In this document: positions 53,810-64,000 of the stretch, in pieces | Numbering within the stretch: position 1 is the stretch's first letter | Layout: each line of letters begins with the position of its first letter | NCBI RefSeq assembly: GCF_947172395.1 | Contig: NC_069095.1 | Location: 9,982,001-10,046,000, forward strand | Direction of reading: 5' to 3' | Origin: Bicyclus anynana | Lineage: Eukaryota; Arthropoda; Insecta; Lepidoptera; Nymphalidae | Length of the DNA stretch: 64,000 bases | Notes under the pieces: model-generated | Database searches by the model: none | What the model saw: only the letters and a program-made list of their open reading frames with translations | What the model was told of the DNA's origin: nothing | Position numbers and translations under genes: made by a program

Positions 53810-54020
53810 ATCATCATCATCATTATCAACCCATATTCGGCTCACTGCTGAGCTCGACTCTCCTCTCAGAATGAAAGGGGTTAGGCCAATAGTCCACCAC
53901 GCTGGACCAATGCGGATTGGTAGACTTCACACACGCAGAGAATTAAGAAAATTCTCTGGTAAGCAGGTTTCCTCACGATGTTTTCCTTCACCGTTTGAGA
54001 CACGTGAAATATAGGTAATA
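53810..54020 (-). repeat. SINE family B, head-less (minus)
   Basis: (ATC)n, then CAACCCATATTCGGCTCACT through CTCACGATGTTTTCCTTCAC to GAGACACGTGAAATATA. The head is missing. Confidence 0.85.
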
Positions 54021-54304
54021 CTAATAGTACAAGAGAATAAATTACTTGGAAGTGACTTCGCAAAGTAACTTTGGTCTTTAGCCCTCGCAGGAAACTAAGA
54101 CGACGAAAGTTTCTTGGGCGTAATGACATTCTTATTGCAGAGTTGGAATATTTCTCTTGTGAAATATTATTAACGGATGAGACAATTTACAATTAACAAA
54201 CAATTTCGTTTAATTTAACTTTATTTAGACTTGAATCCTCTGGCTTGATTATTTTTAGAAACTACAATCACTAAATGGACTTGGAATTTTCTCAATTCTT
54301 GAGA

Positions 54305-54505
54305 TTTGTGGGAGGCCGTAGTTATCACTCTACCGGTAAAGACGTCAAGCGATTTAGCGTTCCGGTACGATGTCGTGTAGAAACCGAAAGGTGTGTGGAT
54401 TTTCACCCTCCTTCTAACAAGTTAACATGCTTCCATCTTAGATTACATCATCACTTGATACCATCAGGTGGTAGTCAAGGGCTAACTTGTAAAGAGTAAA
54501 AAAAA
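54305..54505 (+). repeat. SINE family A, 3' part
   Basis: Starts GTGGGAGGCCGTAGTTATCA, then GGTACGATGTCGTGTAGAAA and ends GGGCTAACTTGTAAAGAGTA. The head is missing. Confidence 0.75.
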
Positions 54506-55212
54506 ATCTTCGCTTATTTATTTATGCCACCATATCTTTATCAGCCAAATACTATAGGCCCATTACATGGCTATCCATGTGCAAGTCTCCTTTTTTAAAA
54601 AAGAGGGAGGATGGCTCCATAATATAATTATATGCCGCTCTATTTCGAGATTCAGGAGTTTCAGCGTTAATAATGTGCCGTTTGTGATATCCGAATCCAT
54701 TGCCAAATTAATCCAAAGTAAAATATCTTTAAATTTCTTGAATGAATGAAACCCTCAGTAATCAGAATGATCGTTTTCTTGTATAAATATACGCGAGGTG
54801 ATAGAAACGCCTACATAAATGTTTACTGCAATTCTTCAGAAACGATCTATAGATACAGAACTATTAATGGATAACCAATAACCATACGATTTAAGATCTC
54901 GATATAAGTCGTAACATTTACACTTCAGCGGGCCTATTATGTGTCTCGGTGTACCATTCAAAAAATGAGTCACTATAGGTATATAGTTTTTTTCATTTAT
55001 GTGATCATCTAACATGATTGTTTTAAGTAAATTAACTAAATACTCGTTTTTCATTAAAATAGCGTTTCTGTTGCCACTACTAATGCCACTTTACGTTAAA
55101 TGACGATAATTATGTCGTTTCGTTAAATTTAAAATGATATATTATTGCAAAAATACGACGAAAAACAATACAGTGACTAATTATTTAAATGGTACACCGA
55201 GATACATAATAA
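54506..55212. other. No gene recognised
   Basis: AT-rich; no exon-like GC-rich frame. Confidence 0.5.
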
Positions 55213-55578
55213 CCAGGGGCATAGCTACCGCCGTATCAGCCGTATCAAAGATACGAGGCTCTTACATGTAAAATCAAAAATGAAAGACCTTAATAAAAAA
55301 TGAGTAAAATTTATTTCACCATCTCACCTTCTCTGGTGCTTCCCGAAAGAAAAAACAAAATCATTATTTTGTTTTTTCTTTAGAAATTCTAAAGAAAATC
55401 GTATAGAGTTTTTCACTTTAGAAATTACAAAACGGGTTAAACCGAATAATTTTACTAAATTTAAAAATTGGTTTAGCCATTTTTTCAATGTTCCTACACT
55501 CGATCAAAAAATAGTTGTATGTCTATTGGGGTCCCCCAATTAATTTGGGTACAGGACCCCTCCAAGGCAAGGCCACTG
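55213..55578 (+). mobile_element. MITE family X, copy 1
   Basis: Starts CCAGGGGCATAGCTACCGCC and ends GGCAAGGCCACTG. Its terminal 40 bases match the reverse complement of 62844-62884 closely, and the inner GGGGTCCCCCAATTAATTTG resembles 62590-62620 in inverted orientation. No coding capacity. Lies 78 bases upstream of the KChIP exon. Confidence 0.6.
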
Positions 55579-55655
55579 ATAGTAACCCTGCTCATCTATT
55601 CCAGACTAAAACTGAATAAACTTATAGTAACATTCGCACTTCTGATCTATTCCAG

Positions 55656-55850
55656 ACTCAGAACTCGAGGAGTTGGGTGAACAGCTGCCCCGGTACCGGC
55701 CGGACTCGATCGCGGCGCTGCGGCGACTGACTCGCTTCACGGAGCCCGAGCTCAAACGGCTGTACCGGGGGTTCAAGGCGGAGTGCCCCACCGGCGTGGT
55801 CCGGGAGGAGACCTTCAAGCTTATCTACTCACAGTTCTTCCCACAGGGTG
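55656..55850 (+). CDS. KChIP: Kv-channel-interacting protein (KChIP), one internal exon
   Basis: Exon of 195 bases, strikingly GC-rich for this window. It opens after a pyrimidine-rich acceptor (TTCTGATCTATTCCAG, AG at 55654-55655) and ends before GTAAGT at 55851. The encoded 64 complete codons read SELEELGEQLPRYRPDSIAA, then a block with LTRFTEPELKRLYRGFKAEC and PTGVVREETFKLIYSQFFPQ. This matches the segment of KChIP proteins just before and across EF-hand 1, whose Cys-Pro makes that hand unable to bind calcium. KChIPs are small (about 200-250 residues) EF-hand proteins that bind the Kv4 channel amino terminus and tune A-type potassium current. The spelling YRGF..ECPTG...E.TFK.IY.QFFPQG separates it from frequenin and hippocalcin types. 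Intron phase is 1 at both ends, so skipping would keep the frame. A second AG six bases downstream (55660-55661) could give a two-residue-shorter form. EF-hands 2-4 are not seen in the remaining 8 kb, so the next intron is large. Confidence 0.82.
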
Positions 55851-56013
55851 GTAAGTTGGAAACCAGAGGATTTGGGTACTAGACAACCTTTGGTTAGATT
55901 TTATAAGCCATAACTGCTGTCATACCTGATGGGAGATGGAAAGCCATAAGCATAGGCGTCTAATTGAGGGGACGTGACCACTTCAAATTTTTTAGGAAAT
56001 ATTGAGTAACAGC

Positions 56014-56143
56014 CAGTTTCTTCATGTAAAGCTAATGTAACAGTAAAAGTAGTAAGTAGTAAAAAAGACCATTTCTTAGTGAAAAAGACCGTCACTTTTG
56101 ATTTATGACGTTACTTTGACTGTAACTTGCGATGAAGAAACTG
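56014..56143. mobile_element. MITE family Y, copy 1
   Basis: CAGTTTCTTCATGTAAAGCT at the left, and GATGAAGAAACTG at the right, form inverted ends; GTAACAGTAAAAGT and its complement lie inside. About 130 bp. 163 bases downstream of the KChIP exon. Confidence 0.75.
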
Positions 56144-56389
56144 AAAAAAGTTTAAGTATATTGAGTATACCAGGAAATAATCCTAGTTACGCCAATGGTC
56201 GTAAGCAATGCAGCCTAGGCCAGGTAGAACGCTTTTGACTATAGAAAGCCTTTTGACTTAAAAACACCCATGTTATACCCATGTCATGTAGCAGATGGTA
56301 GGGAAATCCACGGTAATGTCCATTGGGCTCGTAAAAACAGTAGAGGAGGTCGAGATAATTATTTGGGAATGATTTGTATTTATACTCTG
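56144..56389. other. No gene recognised
   Basis: No supported feature. Confidence 0.5.
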
Positions 56390-56565
56390 TTATACAGCAA
56401 GAAAAACATCGTGAGGTAACCTGCACACCAGAGAATTTTCGTAATTCTCTGCGTGTGTGAAGTCTGCCAATCCGCATTGGGCCAGCGTGGTGGACTATTG
56501 GCCTAACCCTCTCACTCTGAGAAAATTCTCGAGCTCAGCAGTCGAATATGGGTTGATAATGATCA
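56390..56565 (+). repeat. SINE family B, 3' part
   Basis: AAGAAAAACATCGTGAGGTA starts at the central motif and runs through GTCTGCCAATCCGCATTGGG to the tail CGAATATGGGTTGATAATGA. Confidence 0.8.
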
Positions 56566-57177
56566 ATGAATGATGATAGAGCAAGAATAACAAAACCTTC
56601 ATTCTGGATTCAAATGAATAAAATTGAAATGCTGATTTAAACATTCATGGTTTATATTTTCTAAATAGACTTAGTTTAGGTCTGGTGGTAAGATAAAGCT
56701 ATAGCAACTTAATACTACAAGCAAACATCGCTTGAATCGCATAGAATTGATAGCCGCCTTTTTAGAAATCGGTTAACAATGTTTTAGAATCTTTATTCCC
56801 AATCATTTCCTTTATTTTATGTATATTAAACGCTACAAATTATATTTGTGTTGAACACCAAGAGAAAGATACGGTATACCTACTTTAAATTATTAATTAA
56901 TTAATAATGCACATGCAAGGTAAATCTAAAGGTACGTAAATAGATACGTAATAAATTAATAATAATTAGGTATATTTTAACTTTTCTAAATAAAACTTCC
57001 GAAAATGCAGGAAATTGTTTTATTCACCTAACACAGAAAACGCCGAACAAGAAGAGCTGAAAGAAGACTACAACAAGGTAGGTAGGTAGATATATTTATT
57101 CCTATAGGTACCTACTAAATAAATTAGACTTAGTTACAGTAACGCCAGCATTTTAAACAAAAATATATACATACAGC
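56566..57177. other. No gene recognised
   Basis: AT-rich; no supported feature. Confidence 0.5.
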
Positions 57178-57216
57178 CGAACATAAAACGTCCTCCTTTT
57201 TGGAAGTCGGTTAAAA
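57178..57216 (+). repeat. Terminal fragment of the CCGACTTC-end repeat
   Basis: CGTCCTCCTTTTTGGAAGTC followed by GGTTAAAAATAA matches the right end of the repeat at 51417-52115. Confidence 0.6.
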
Positions 57217-60200
57217 ATAATTTAACAGCCGTAGACAAAGAAAGAAATAGACGAATGACTGGCGTGCCTTTTCAGTCAAAATAATATATTTCAAGTGACT
57301 TTTATATCACAACACACAACACTAGGTACTCTGAGTGACTGAACCATTTTTGTCGAGTACGAACGATTTTGGGCGGGAAATCCAAAAATTGTTCTACTTC
57401 TACATAAATACTAAAGTAGTCCTTATAGTTATGCAACAAGTGGAGTCTGTAATTTTATGCTCACACTACGTTTTTTTATACTTGCTTGCTGACGCAATTA
57501 TTTGCAAAGTCCACATACAAGGGAATCCTTTTTTTTGAGAGAATGCGACGAACCAATTCATCTATTATTTTATTTTTCTACGTCAGTGACTACTTATAGG
57601 GTATGTGAAGGTCGTCAGGTTTATTAGCCATATTGTGTCATGCCATGAAGACGAAAACTTATAGAGAAATTCTATCAGCGCCATTAAAACTATTTTTAGT
57701 CTTGGTCGATAGATCGCCATCTCTTGCAACCTTGTAATACTATCTCGAGTCCCACGGTTCAAGTTGATACCTAAAAATCTACGAGATGGCGTTGCAAGCA
57801 TAAAATATAATAAGTTTATACAAACTGCCCAAGTGCGAGTCGGTCTCGCGCACGTTGGGTTTTGTATGATTATATTATTATATCTAACAAAACAGCAAAA
57901 ATACTACGTTTGTTGTATGAGTGATGAGTCCTCTTAAATATATATTTAATTTTAGTTGAGCAGCAACAGAAATACATCATCTGTCTAATTCGTGAGCCGA
58001 ATATGGGTTGTTAATGATGATAAAAAATAATTTTAAAACATTACCCAAAAGCTTGAGTCACGAAACAAACGACGATACTCGTATTTCGCAAACCGTGTTC
58101 CCGAGAGTCGCTCGACGCGTAGTGGCTGCCACTCGTAATGCTTGAGCACAGCTTGAAAGTCACTCCGCAACTTTGAGAACTTGCAAGATGCATTTTCCTC
58201 GCGACGTTTATTGAGTTTTTTTCAGTTCCTTTCGGATTTTTATGACAAAGTTACACTAGGTGTTGGAATTTAACACCTACAAATGCATATTACTTGCGGA
58301 CGCCCGTGACATCGTATGCTTGGAAACACTAAAATTCTAAAACAATATAAAAACTACACGTATAAACCTTCTTATTAAATCACAAAACAAAAAAACCGTT
58401 TTAAAATCCGCTGCGTAGTTTAAAAGATTTTCTCAGTTGGACGGGAAGACGTTTTGTTTAATGAACATTAATTAGAAACTTTTTACCTTCAAGTAGTTTT
58501 TAAATCTGTTTATTGATGGCGCCACTTTGAAAGCCGTCCCGCGGCTAAAATCTGAACTGATTTTATAGCGCCTTACACAAATGACAATAAGACCACCATT
58601 ACCAAATAGGGATGATGATAGTTTTTTAAATTGTATATAAATTAAGAGTAAGCTAATAGTAAAGCAATTTTGTAAAAGGAACAGGGTATCTGCGATCATT
58701 ACTTTCAGAGCTACAGGGATTTAAAGAGTCAGATTTGCGGCGCTGCCGCGGATCCCTGAAAAACGCCCCATACAAAATGGCACGAACTAATGACGTCGTA
58801 GGTAATGATTAGATTTGTATGTGCGTTCAAACAAAATTACTAATATCTTTGTTATTTGTGCGTTTATAGTTCATTTATTAAAAAATACCACATTTAATGA
58901 TAAAACTGTGTGAATTTTCATCTAATTGCGATAAAAGATTTTTAATAGATTTTGAAATTATATTATCTCATTTATTTTGCAAATATCCAGACAATCTTTG
59001 CTTTTCATGAATAAATTAGTTAACATTGACCCTATTTAGCCGAATTTATCATAAAAATCAATATATTCAAACCTAGTCATCATACCCATTGCAATGAGCG
59101 CCATTAAGACAATCGCGCCGCGTCTACGGGACTTGTTTTGTGGCGTGGAGTCTATTTATTCCTACAATTTTAAAACAAACTGGCCGATTTCGTAATGCCA
59201 AACTGCCAAACGTTTTCGTAAGAACGAAAAACGTAGACAGAGAATGTAATAGACGAAGACATAGCATCCACCGCATTCCATAAAAAAAGAACAACTTACG
59301 CGGAAACCCTGCAAAGAAACGAAACAAATTAAGTATAAGTAACCCTAACGTACTGTGTTAACCTAGATGTTAACCAGTTATCATAGTTAGCTGAGAAAAT
59401 TGTACTTACAGTGTGTTGCGACGTAAAAATCACGCCAATATCGAATATTTATAACGGACAATCAGTCTACTATTCTTTCTTCGACTACGACCAAAAATCA
59501 CTGTCTCATCAAAAGTCCATTATTAATAGGTATTTTATAACAATGAGATTTTAGGATTAGAAACTGCTGTGTTGCCAGTAACGAATTCTCAATTTACCAA
59601 GGCCGAAAAAAATCTTTAAGCGAATATAACAACCATTGTTCCCAACAAAGCAACGAATTAACGGATAACGTTTGCCGAAAAAAATCGAGAGCCTGCAAAC
59701 GTAGACGAAATAAATGCAAAGGCAATGGGATTGGATATATTGTGAAGATAAAAAACGCTAATATGATCTCGAATAAACAATCAATAGATTAAATTATTAT
59801 TAATTTATTATTAGGTAGGTACATGGTCCACAGACTTAATAAGTCGAGTTATTATTATGAATGAATGATTGAACTAATTGAATCATAATGAATGATATAA
59901 AAATGTGTCTTTTATTTTCATGTTACCGATATTAATGATTGCTAAAAAATAGATAAAAATGTTTAAAAAAATATAAAAAAGTGTGTGTCAGCTCCGACGC
60001 ACGAATGGAGTTTACTCTTTCAGATCGACTGTCTAAATAGGTGTATGTTGCCCCGCAGCATACACTATGTACGTCTCAATACTTACGCCTGAAAAGTGAA
60101 AGGTGCGCAACCGAGGAGCAGCGCATGTGCACGCTGTTGGCGGCAGCGCACGGTGAAAGGTGCGCAGAATAGGTTGTGCACAAAAACGCAACGCTGTCGT

Positions 60201-60930
60201 TCGTTCATCGACTTTACTGCCCATATTTTTTTTCATACTGGGGGCTATATATGAAAAATCGATTCTTAGGGAGTAAACTCCAAAAAATATTATTTAGACT
60301 TTTTCAATAACCTTATGTATTATTTATTGGTTTTCAATTAAAAGTGTAGGTATACCCTATATCTAGGTTGGTTTATCATAGGTAAAACTAGAATAAAAAA
60401 ATTAATATTGGAAATGTTAGCAAGAATGTTTTCTAGCTAATATTATAATTTATGACGAACCATACGCCACTTGCTTAGATAGAAAAGGGTTCGCCACCCC
60501 TGCTACAAACTTTGAAAATTAAATGAGCCACGTGACACAAGATTGGCACATTATTTTCCACGTTATTTTGTATACCTACTTACGTGCTATGTTATTTATT
60601 TAAGCTATGTTGCTTAAATAAATGACGCAAATTCACGTTTCGTAACAACCCTTCAAAATACCCTAAAGGTTTCTCATTTCTGTAAAACCATCCACCTAGG
60701 TACATAAATAGATAGGTAAACTTGATCGAATGACGCACAAACCAACCCACAAGTTTTAAATGGAGAGAGAAAGAATACCTATACACAGGAAGCAAACATT
60801 CATATTTTAATACCCTTGAATGTGTTTTAGCTCAGGCGAATTATGTATTTGGTTGATATTCTTAAAGAAAGAAATTGTAATCAGATTTCACGTTTCTTCC
60901 AGTTTTTAAATTCAACGTCCATTACGAAAA
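57217..60930. other. No gene recognised (3.7 kb)
   Basis: Small repeat-like pieces only: CAAGTGCGAGTCGGTCTCGC near 57830, CGCCATCTCTTGCAAC with its inverted partner GAGATGGCGTTGCAAG between 57710 and 57800, a Helitron end-like GCGGACGCCCGTGACATCG at 58297, and a GC-rich spot at 60040-60220 with GTGAAAGGTGCGCA repeated twice. I found no exon with both splice sites. Confidence 0.45.
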
Positions 60931-61338
60931 TCCTACTAATATTATAAACGCGAAAGTTTGTATGGATGTATGTTTGTTTATCACTCTTAAAGGCCGTTAC
61001 TACTGAAGCGATTTGGCTGAAATTTGGAATGGAAATAGATTTTACTTTGGATTAACACATAGGCTCGGGAATCAATGGATTTTTCTCGAAAAATCCATTG
61101 ATTCCCGAGCTTTGCGAAAACCTGATGAATTTGATGATATGAATGTTTGTAACTCTTTCACGCCTCGACTACTGAAAATACTCGCCGAATACTCGCCGAA
61201 TCACCTGAAATGTGAAGTAGAAATAGATTATAGTCTGTATGAACACATGGGCTACTTTTTATCCCGGAAAATCCATGGTTCCCGAGGGATTTGTGAAAAA
61301 CTAAATTCCACGCGGACGATCTCGCGGGCGTCCGCTAG
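60931..61338 (+). mobile_element. Non-autonomous Helitron, complete (408 bp)
   Basis: A|TCCTACTAATATTATAAAC start and CGTCCGCTAG|T end, with the terminal hairpin GCGGACG/CGTCCGC just before CTAG. The interior has GCGATTTGGCTGAAATTTGG. The 138-codon frame running through it (61013-61429) is incidental: it extends past the element and matches no protein. Contains a perfect palindrome. Confidence 0.88.
61064..61109. repeat. 21-bp perfect-arm palindrome inside Helitron
   Basis: Arms 61064-61084 and 61089-61109 with a 4-nt loop (CTCG). Sister Helitrons lack the inverted arm. Confidence 0.9.
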
Positions 61339-62255
61339 TTATCGATATGAATGGATTAATTTCATTTCAAATGTCAGACGAATTTATTCAATAACGGGCT
61401 TAATAATAAAGACTATTATGAGAGGTTAAAAAAAAAATCATGTGATATTGATGGAAACCTTAATAAAATAGTGGCAAAAAGCGCACGTAGTCAAATTTTG
61501 ACACATGAAAAATTAAATTTTTATAATATAAAAATTCTCTAACAATCTGCAATAACTGAAAGTTTATTGAAAATTCTTTACAATCTGTTGTGCCAAGAGT
61601 GTCTAGGCAAGAAGGCATTGTAGAACCTACTTAACGAATTCCATTTATACCAGCCGTCCATTTCTGAATCGTTGGATGGCAAAAGCTTCGCGAAAGTATT
61701 TAGAATTTATTATTTTCGACCTTTGCCTAACAAAACACGTCCAAGTTTTACGATCTTTTTTCACATTACAGATGTTACCAAACAGTTATAAACGTTGCGA
61801 ATTCAAAATTGAGAGAGGATACGTGTCTAATTTACATTGTTATTGCTTATAATAAAATCTGTGTTCCAGTTGGCACTAAAAATAAAGCAAAAATTACTTT
61901 GTAAATACAATCGATGTAAAAATATATTACGTAGGTGCTGTAGATATGAACGTCACCTCCTAATGATTTTACATTTATTTCGTAGCTGTTCATTACGAAT
62001 ATTATATAAAGTTTAAACGGGTACATACTACGATAAAAAGACGAGATTGTTGAAAAAACGTGAGGTTGTTGAAAAAAGAGAAAAAAGAACAAGAAAGAGG
62101 GTAGATCGATTCTGCCCCTAACAGCTGATGCCAACTTCACATCTCGCAAACTTCAGTCCCGTCGTGACCACGATCCATGCAACTGGGTCGAAATATCGAC
62201 ATATTTCCGTTCACGTGGCATTATATCACCTTTGTCTTCTTTTATTCATCCTCTC
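61339..62255. other. No gene recognised
   Basis: No supported feature. Confidence 0.5.
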
Positions 62256-62262
62256 TAACAGC

Positions 62263-62394
62263 CAGTTTCTTCATGTAAAGCTAAAGTAACAGTAAAAGTA
62301 GTAAGTAGTAAAGAAGTCTTTATTTTTCCGTGATTAAGACCGCCACTTTTGCTTTAAGACATTACTTTGACTGTTACTTACGATGAAGAAACTG
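62263..62394. mobile_element. MITE family Y, copy 2
   Basis: Same ends as 56014-56143 (CAGTTTCTTCATGTAAAGCT and GATGAAGAAACTG), same orientation, with moderate divergence in the centre. Confidence 0.75.
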
Positions 62395-62558
62395 GCCGTA
62401 AGTGCCCAAACTATTTTTCCCCAACCCAAAGCATTTCTCGATTTTGGTCACATCTTCTTTTATACCACAACGTACTATACACGACCCATATTCAGTGATA
62501 CTCCATTCATTTTCCTCAATGCTCTCATCCCCAAATTATTGCTGTAAATACACTACGC

Positions 62559-62884
62559 CCAGTGGCGTAGAGTGCCTTGTATCCCTGCCATGTAACAAAA
62601 TTAGTTGGAGGCCCTATAGATGAGCGACATATCCCGAAATATCTCTTGAGTTTTGATTTACTGATAACTCTTTTACCACAATGTAAAATTGGTACTAAAA
62701 TGTTTGTAGTAATATAATATACATAAATAATACACAAGATGTAATATTGTTGGGTTCTAGTGTGGGAACATTAAAATATTGTGGATTGAATTTTATCAAT
62801 TCTTGCTTTCACACATAGGGGGCCCCTATAGGTCGGGGCGCCATGTCCTTGATACGGCTGATACGGCGGTAGCTACGCCCCTGG
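62559..62884 (-). mobile_element. MITE family X, copy 2 (minus)
   Basis: Right end CGGTAGCTACGCCCCTGG is the reverse complement of the start of copy 1 at 55213. Left end CCAGTGGCGTAGAGTGCCTT mirrors it. Confidence 0.6.
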
Positions 62885-63011
62885 CTTCTCCTTTAAGTGT
62901 TTCGCACTTACTACACGAAGCTGATTAGTTGTCAATAGCCAAACATACTGTATAATCGTTTATCCTACTAAAAACAAAAAAAAATATGTAACTAACTAAA
63001 CTTCGTAAATT

Positions 63012-63085
63012 CAAAGTTAAATTCAAATTCATTTATTTCAAATTAGGCATAATTTACAAGTAGTTCCGAAAAGTCAGGTATATTA
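63012..63085 (-). repeat. CR1-like LINE terminal tail (minus)
   Basis: AAATTCAAATTCATTTATTT and CAAATTAGGCATAATTTACAA, a diverged short copy of the 3' terminus. Confidence 0.6.
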
Positions 63086-63147
63086 TTAGTTAATGGTGAT
63101 AATATTAATAAGTCGAACGCTTAGACTTAATGTCAAGCAGATTTCTT

Positions 63148-63186
63148 GACTCTTCTCGTATAATCTACCATTATACGAGAAGAGTC
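63148..63186. repeat. 17-bp perfect hairpin
   Basis: GACTCTTCTCGTATAAT (63148-63164) and its exact reverse complement (63170-63186), 5-nt loop. It could form a stem, but no terminator or RNA role is indicated. Confidence 0.85.
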
Positions 63187-64000
63187 CACAACAAACTCAG
63201 CCAGGTTTTTTCTTTATTGGTCTATCACCATTTAACAATAGGCATTAATGCAGCCATTCATAAAGTGCGTTTAATTTCCAAGCTTTTCTATCATGCCCCT
63301 TGTAAAAACGTATGCATACATTCAAAGTAGGTACCAACCTAAAATTATTGTTTAGTCTATATAAATATTCCTCTCCATCCGTTTTTTTTAACTTATTGTG
63401 TTACTAATGTACATAATAAGTACAAATTATTATTATGTAGCAAAGAATACAATATAATTATTATTAATATGTAGTAAGCTCAGGTAGTAGGTAATAGATA
63501 TTATGGCTAAACTGACAATAGGGATGTACGAATAAATATCGCATTTGCTCCGCCGGCTACTCTTGAACCTAACACACAAACTTTTAAAATTTTATCTACC
63601 TACTCAATAGACAAAATAACGAAGAAACCCGAAATATCGGCCTATATTTTGATAGGTAAATTCCGTACTAAAATGACTTTTACTGAATCGTTAAAATGAG
63701 TGCTTTGATGATGAGACCCTATTCACAACAGTAATTTTAAGTAAAAATTTGCGTACCTAAGTAAACAATTTCTTAAAAACTCTTTAAAAAACGTTGGCTA
63801 CCGATTTTAACTGATTTTAAATTATCGTCAAAAGTACATCACTAAAGTAACAAGAGGCAGCCCTACCGCTTATTCGAATTTCAAATATTAGGTTGGCACC
63901 ATTTATCGGAAGCAAATCAATAAAATATTTTTTTAGAGAAAGATACTAAATACAGATATTAATAAAGGTAATTTATTTCAAATTTAACATTACAAAAATT
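63187..64000. other. No gene recognised
   Basis: AT-rich to the window end; no exon seen. Confidence 0.5.

Noticed and set aside
60033..60236. GC-rich segment as another KChIP exon
   Set aside because: The translated words do not match EF-hands, a GTGAAAGGTGCGCA motif is repeated, and no matching splice sites were found.
61013..61429. 138-codon plus-strand open frame
   Set aside because: It runs through a Helitron and a palindrome and past the element end; similar DNA elsewhere is non-coding.

Overview
The window looks like AT-rich, repeat-dense nuclear DNA of a moth or butterfly. The evidence is two tRNA-derived SINE families present many times in both orientations, RTE-type LINE tails ending in GAT/ATC triplet runs, CR1-like LINE 3' ends, short non-autonomous Helitrons with A|TC...CTAG|T ends, and a single GC-rich host exon bounded by introns. 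No rRNA gene, free-standing tRNA gene, CRISPR array, bacterial-type operon or viral genome was seen.

Host gene: the only convincing host coding sequence is one plus-strand exon (55656-55850). It encodes the region just before and including the degenerate first EF-hand of a Kv-channel-interacting protein (KChIP, neuronal calcium sensor family). It has a clean acceptor, a GTAAGT donor and symmetric phase. No other exon was recognised, so much of the surrounding sequence is probably intron or flank of this gene.

The most notable content is two DIRS-type tyrosine-recombinase retroelement structures. The first (23204-28403, plus) has 157-bp terminal inverted repeats that look identical by eye. 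It also has an internal complementary region made of the reverse complements of both termini, a broken gag/RT/RNase H/tyrosine recombinase coding region, and a minisatellite of alternating 129/125-bp units. The second (6691-11846, minus) has the same layout with 158-bp identical inverted repeats and an internal complementary region, but I recognise no reverse transcriptase or recombinase in it; instead it carries degenerate hairpin-bearing tandem repeats and unassigned sequence. Both have a consensus 5' splice site pointing outward just inside the 3' terminus.

Other large elements: a nearly complete CR1-like LINE (31692-35190, plus) with an ORF1 remnant, endonuclease and reverse transcriptase, broken by one frameshift; a 5'-truncated Jockey-like LINE (46985-47697, minus) with an 11-bp target-site duplication; and many RTE, CR1 and other LINE 3' fragments.

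Layout: 1-6690, LINE, Helitron and SINE fragments; 6691-11846, DIRS-like element; 11855-23106, LINE, SINE, MITE and Helitron fragments; 23204-28403, DIRS element; 28820-31622, LINE fragments; 31692-35190, CR1 LINE; 35387-54500, dense SINE field with a Jockey insertion and a large foldback; 55213-56565, KChIP exon with intronic MITEs; 56566-64000, mostly featureless AT-rich DNA with one complete Helitron and two MITEs. Several perfect or near-perfect palindromes inside transposon copies look like template-switch events.
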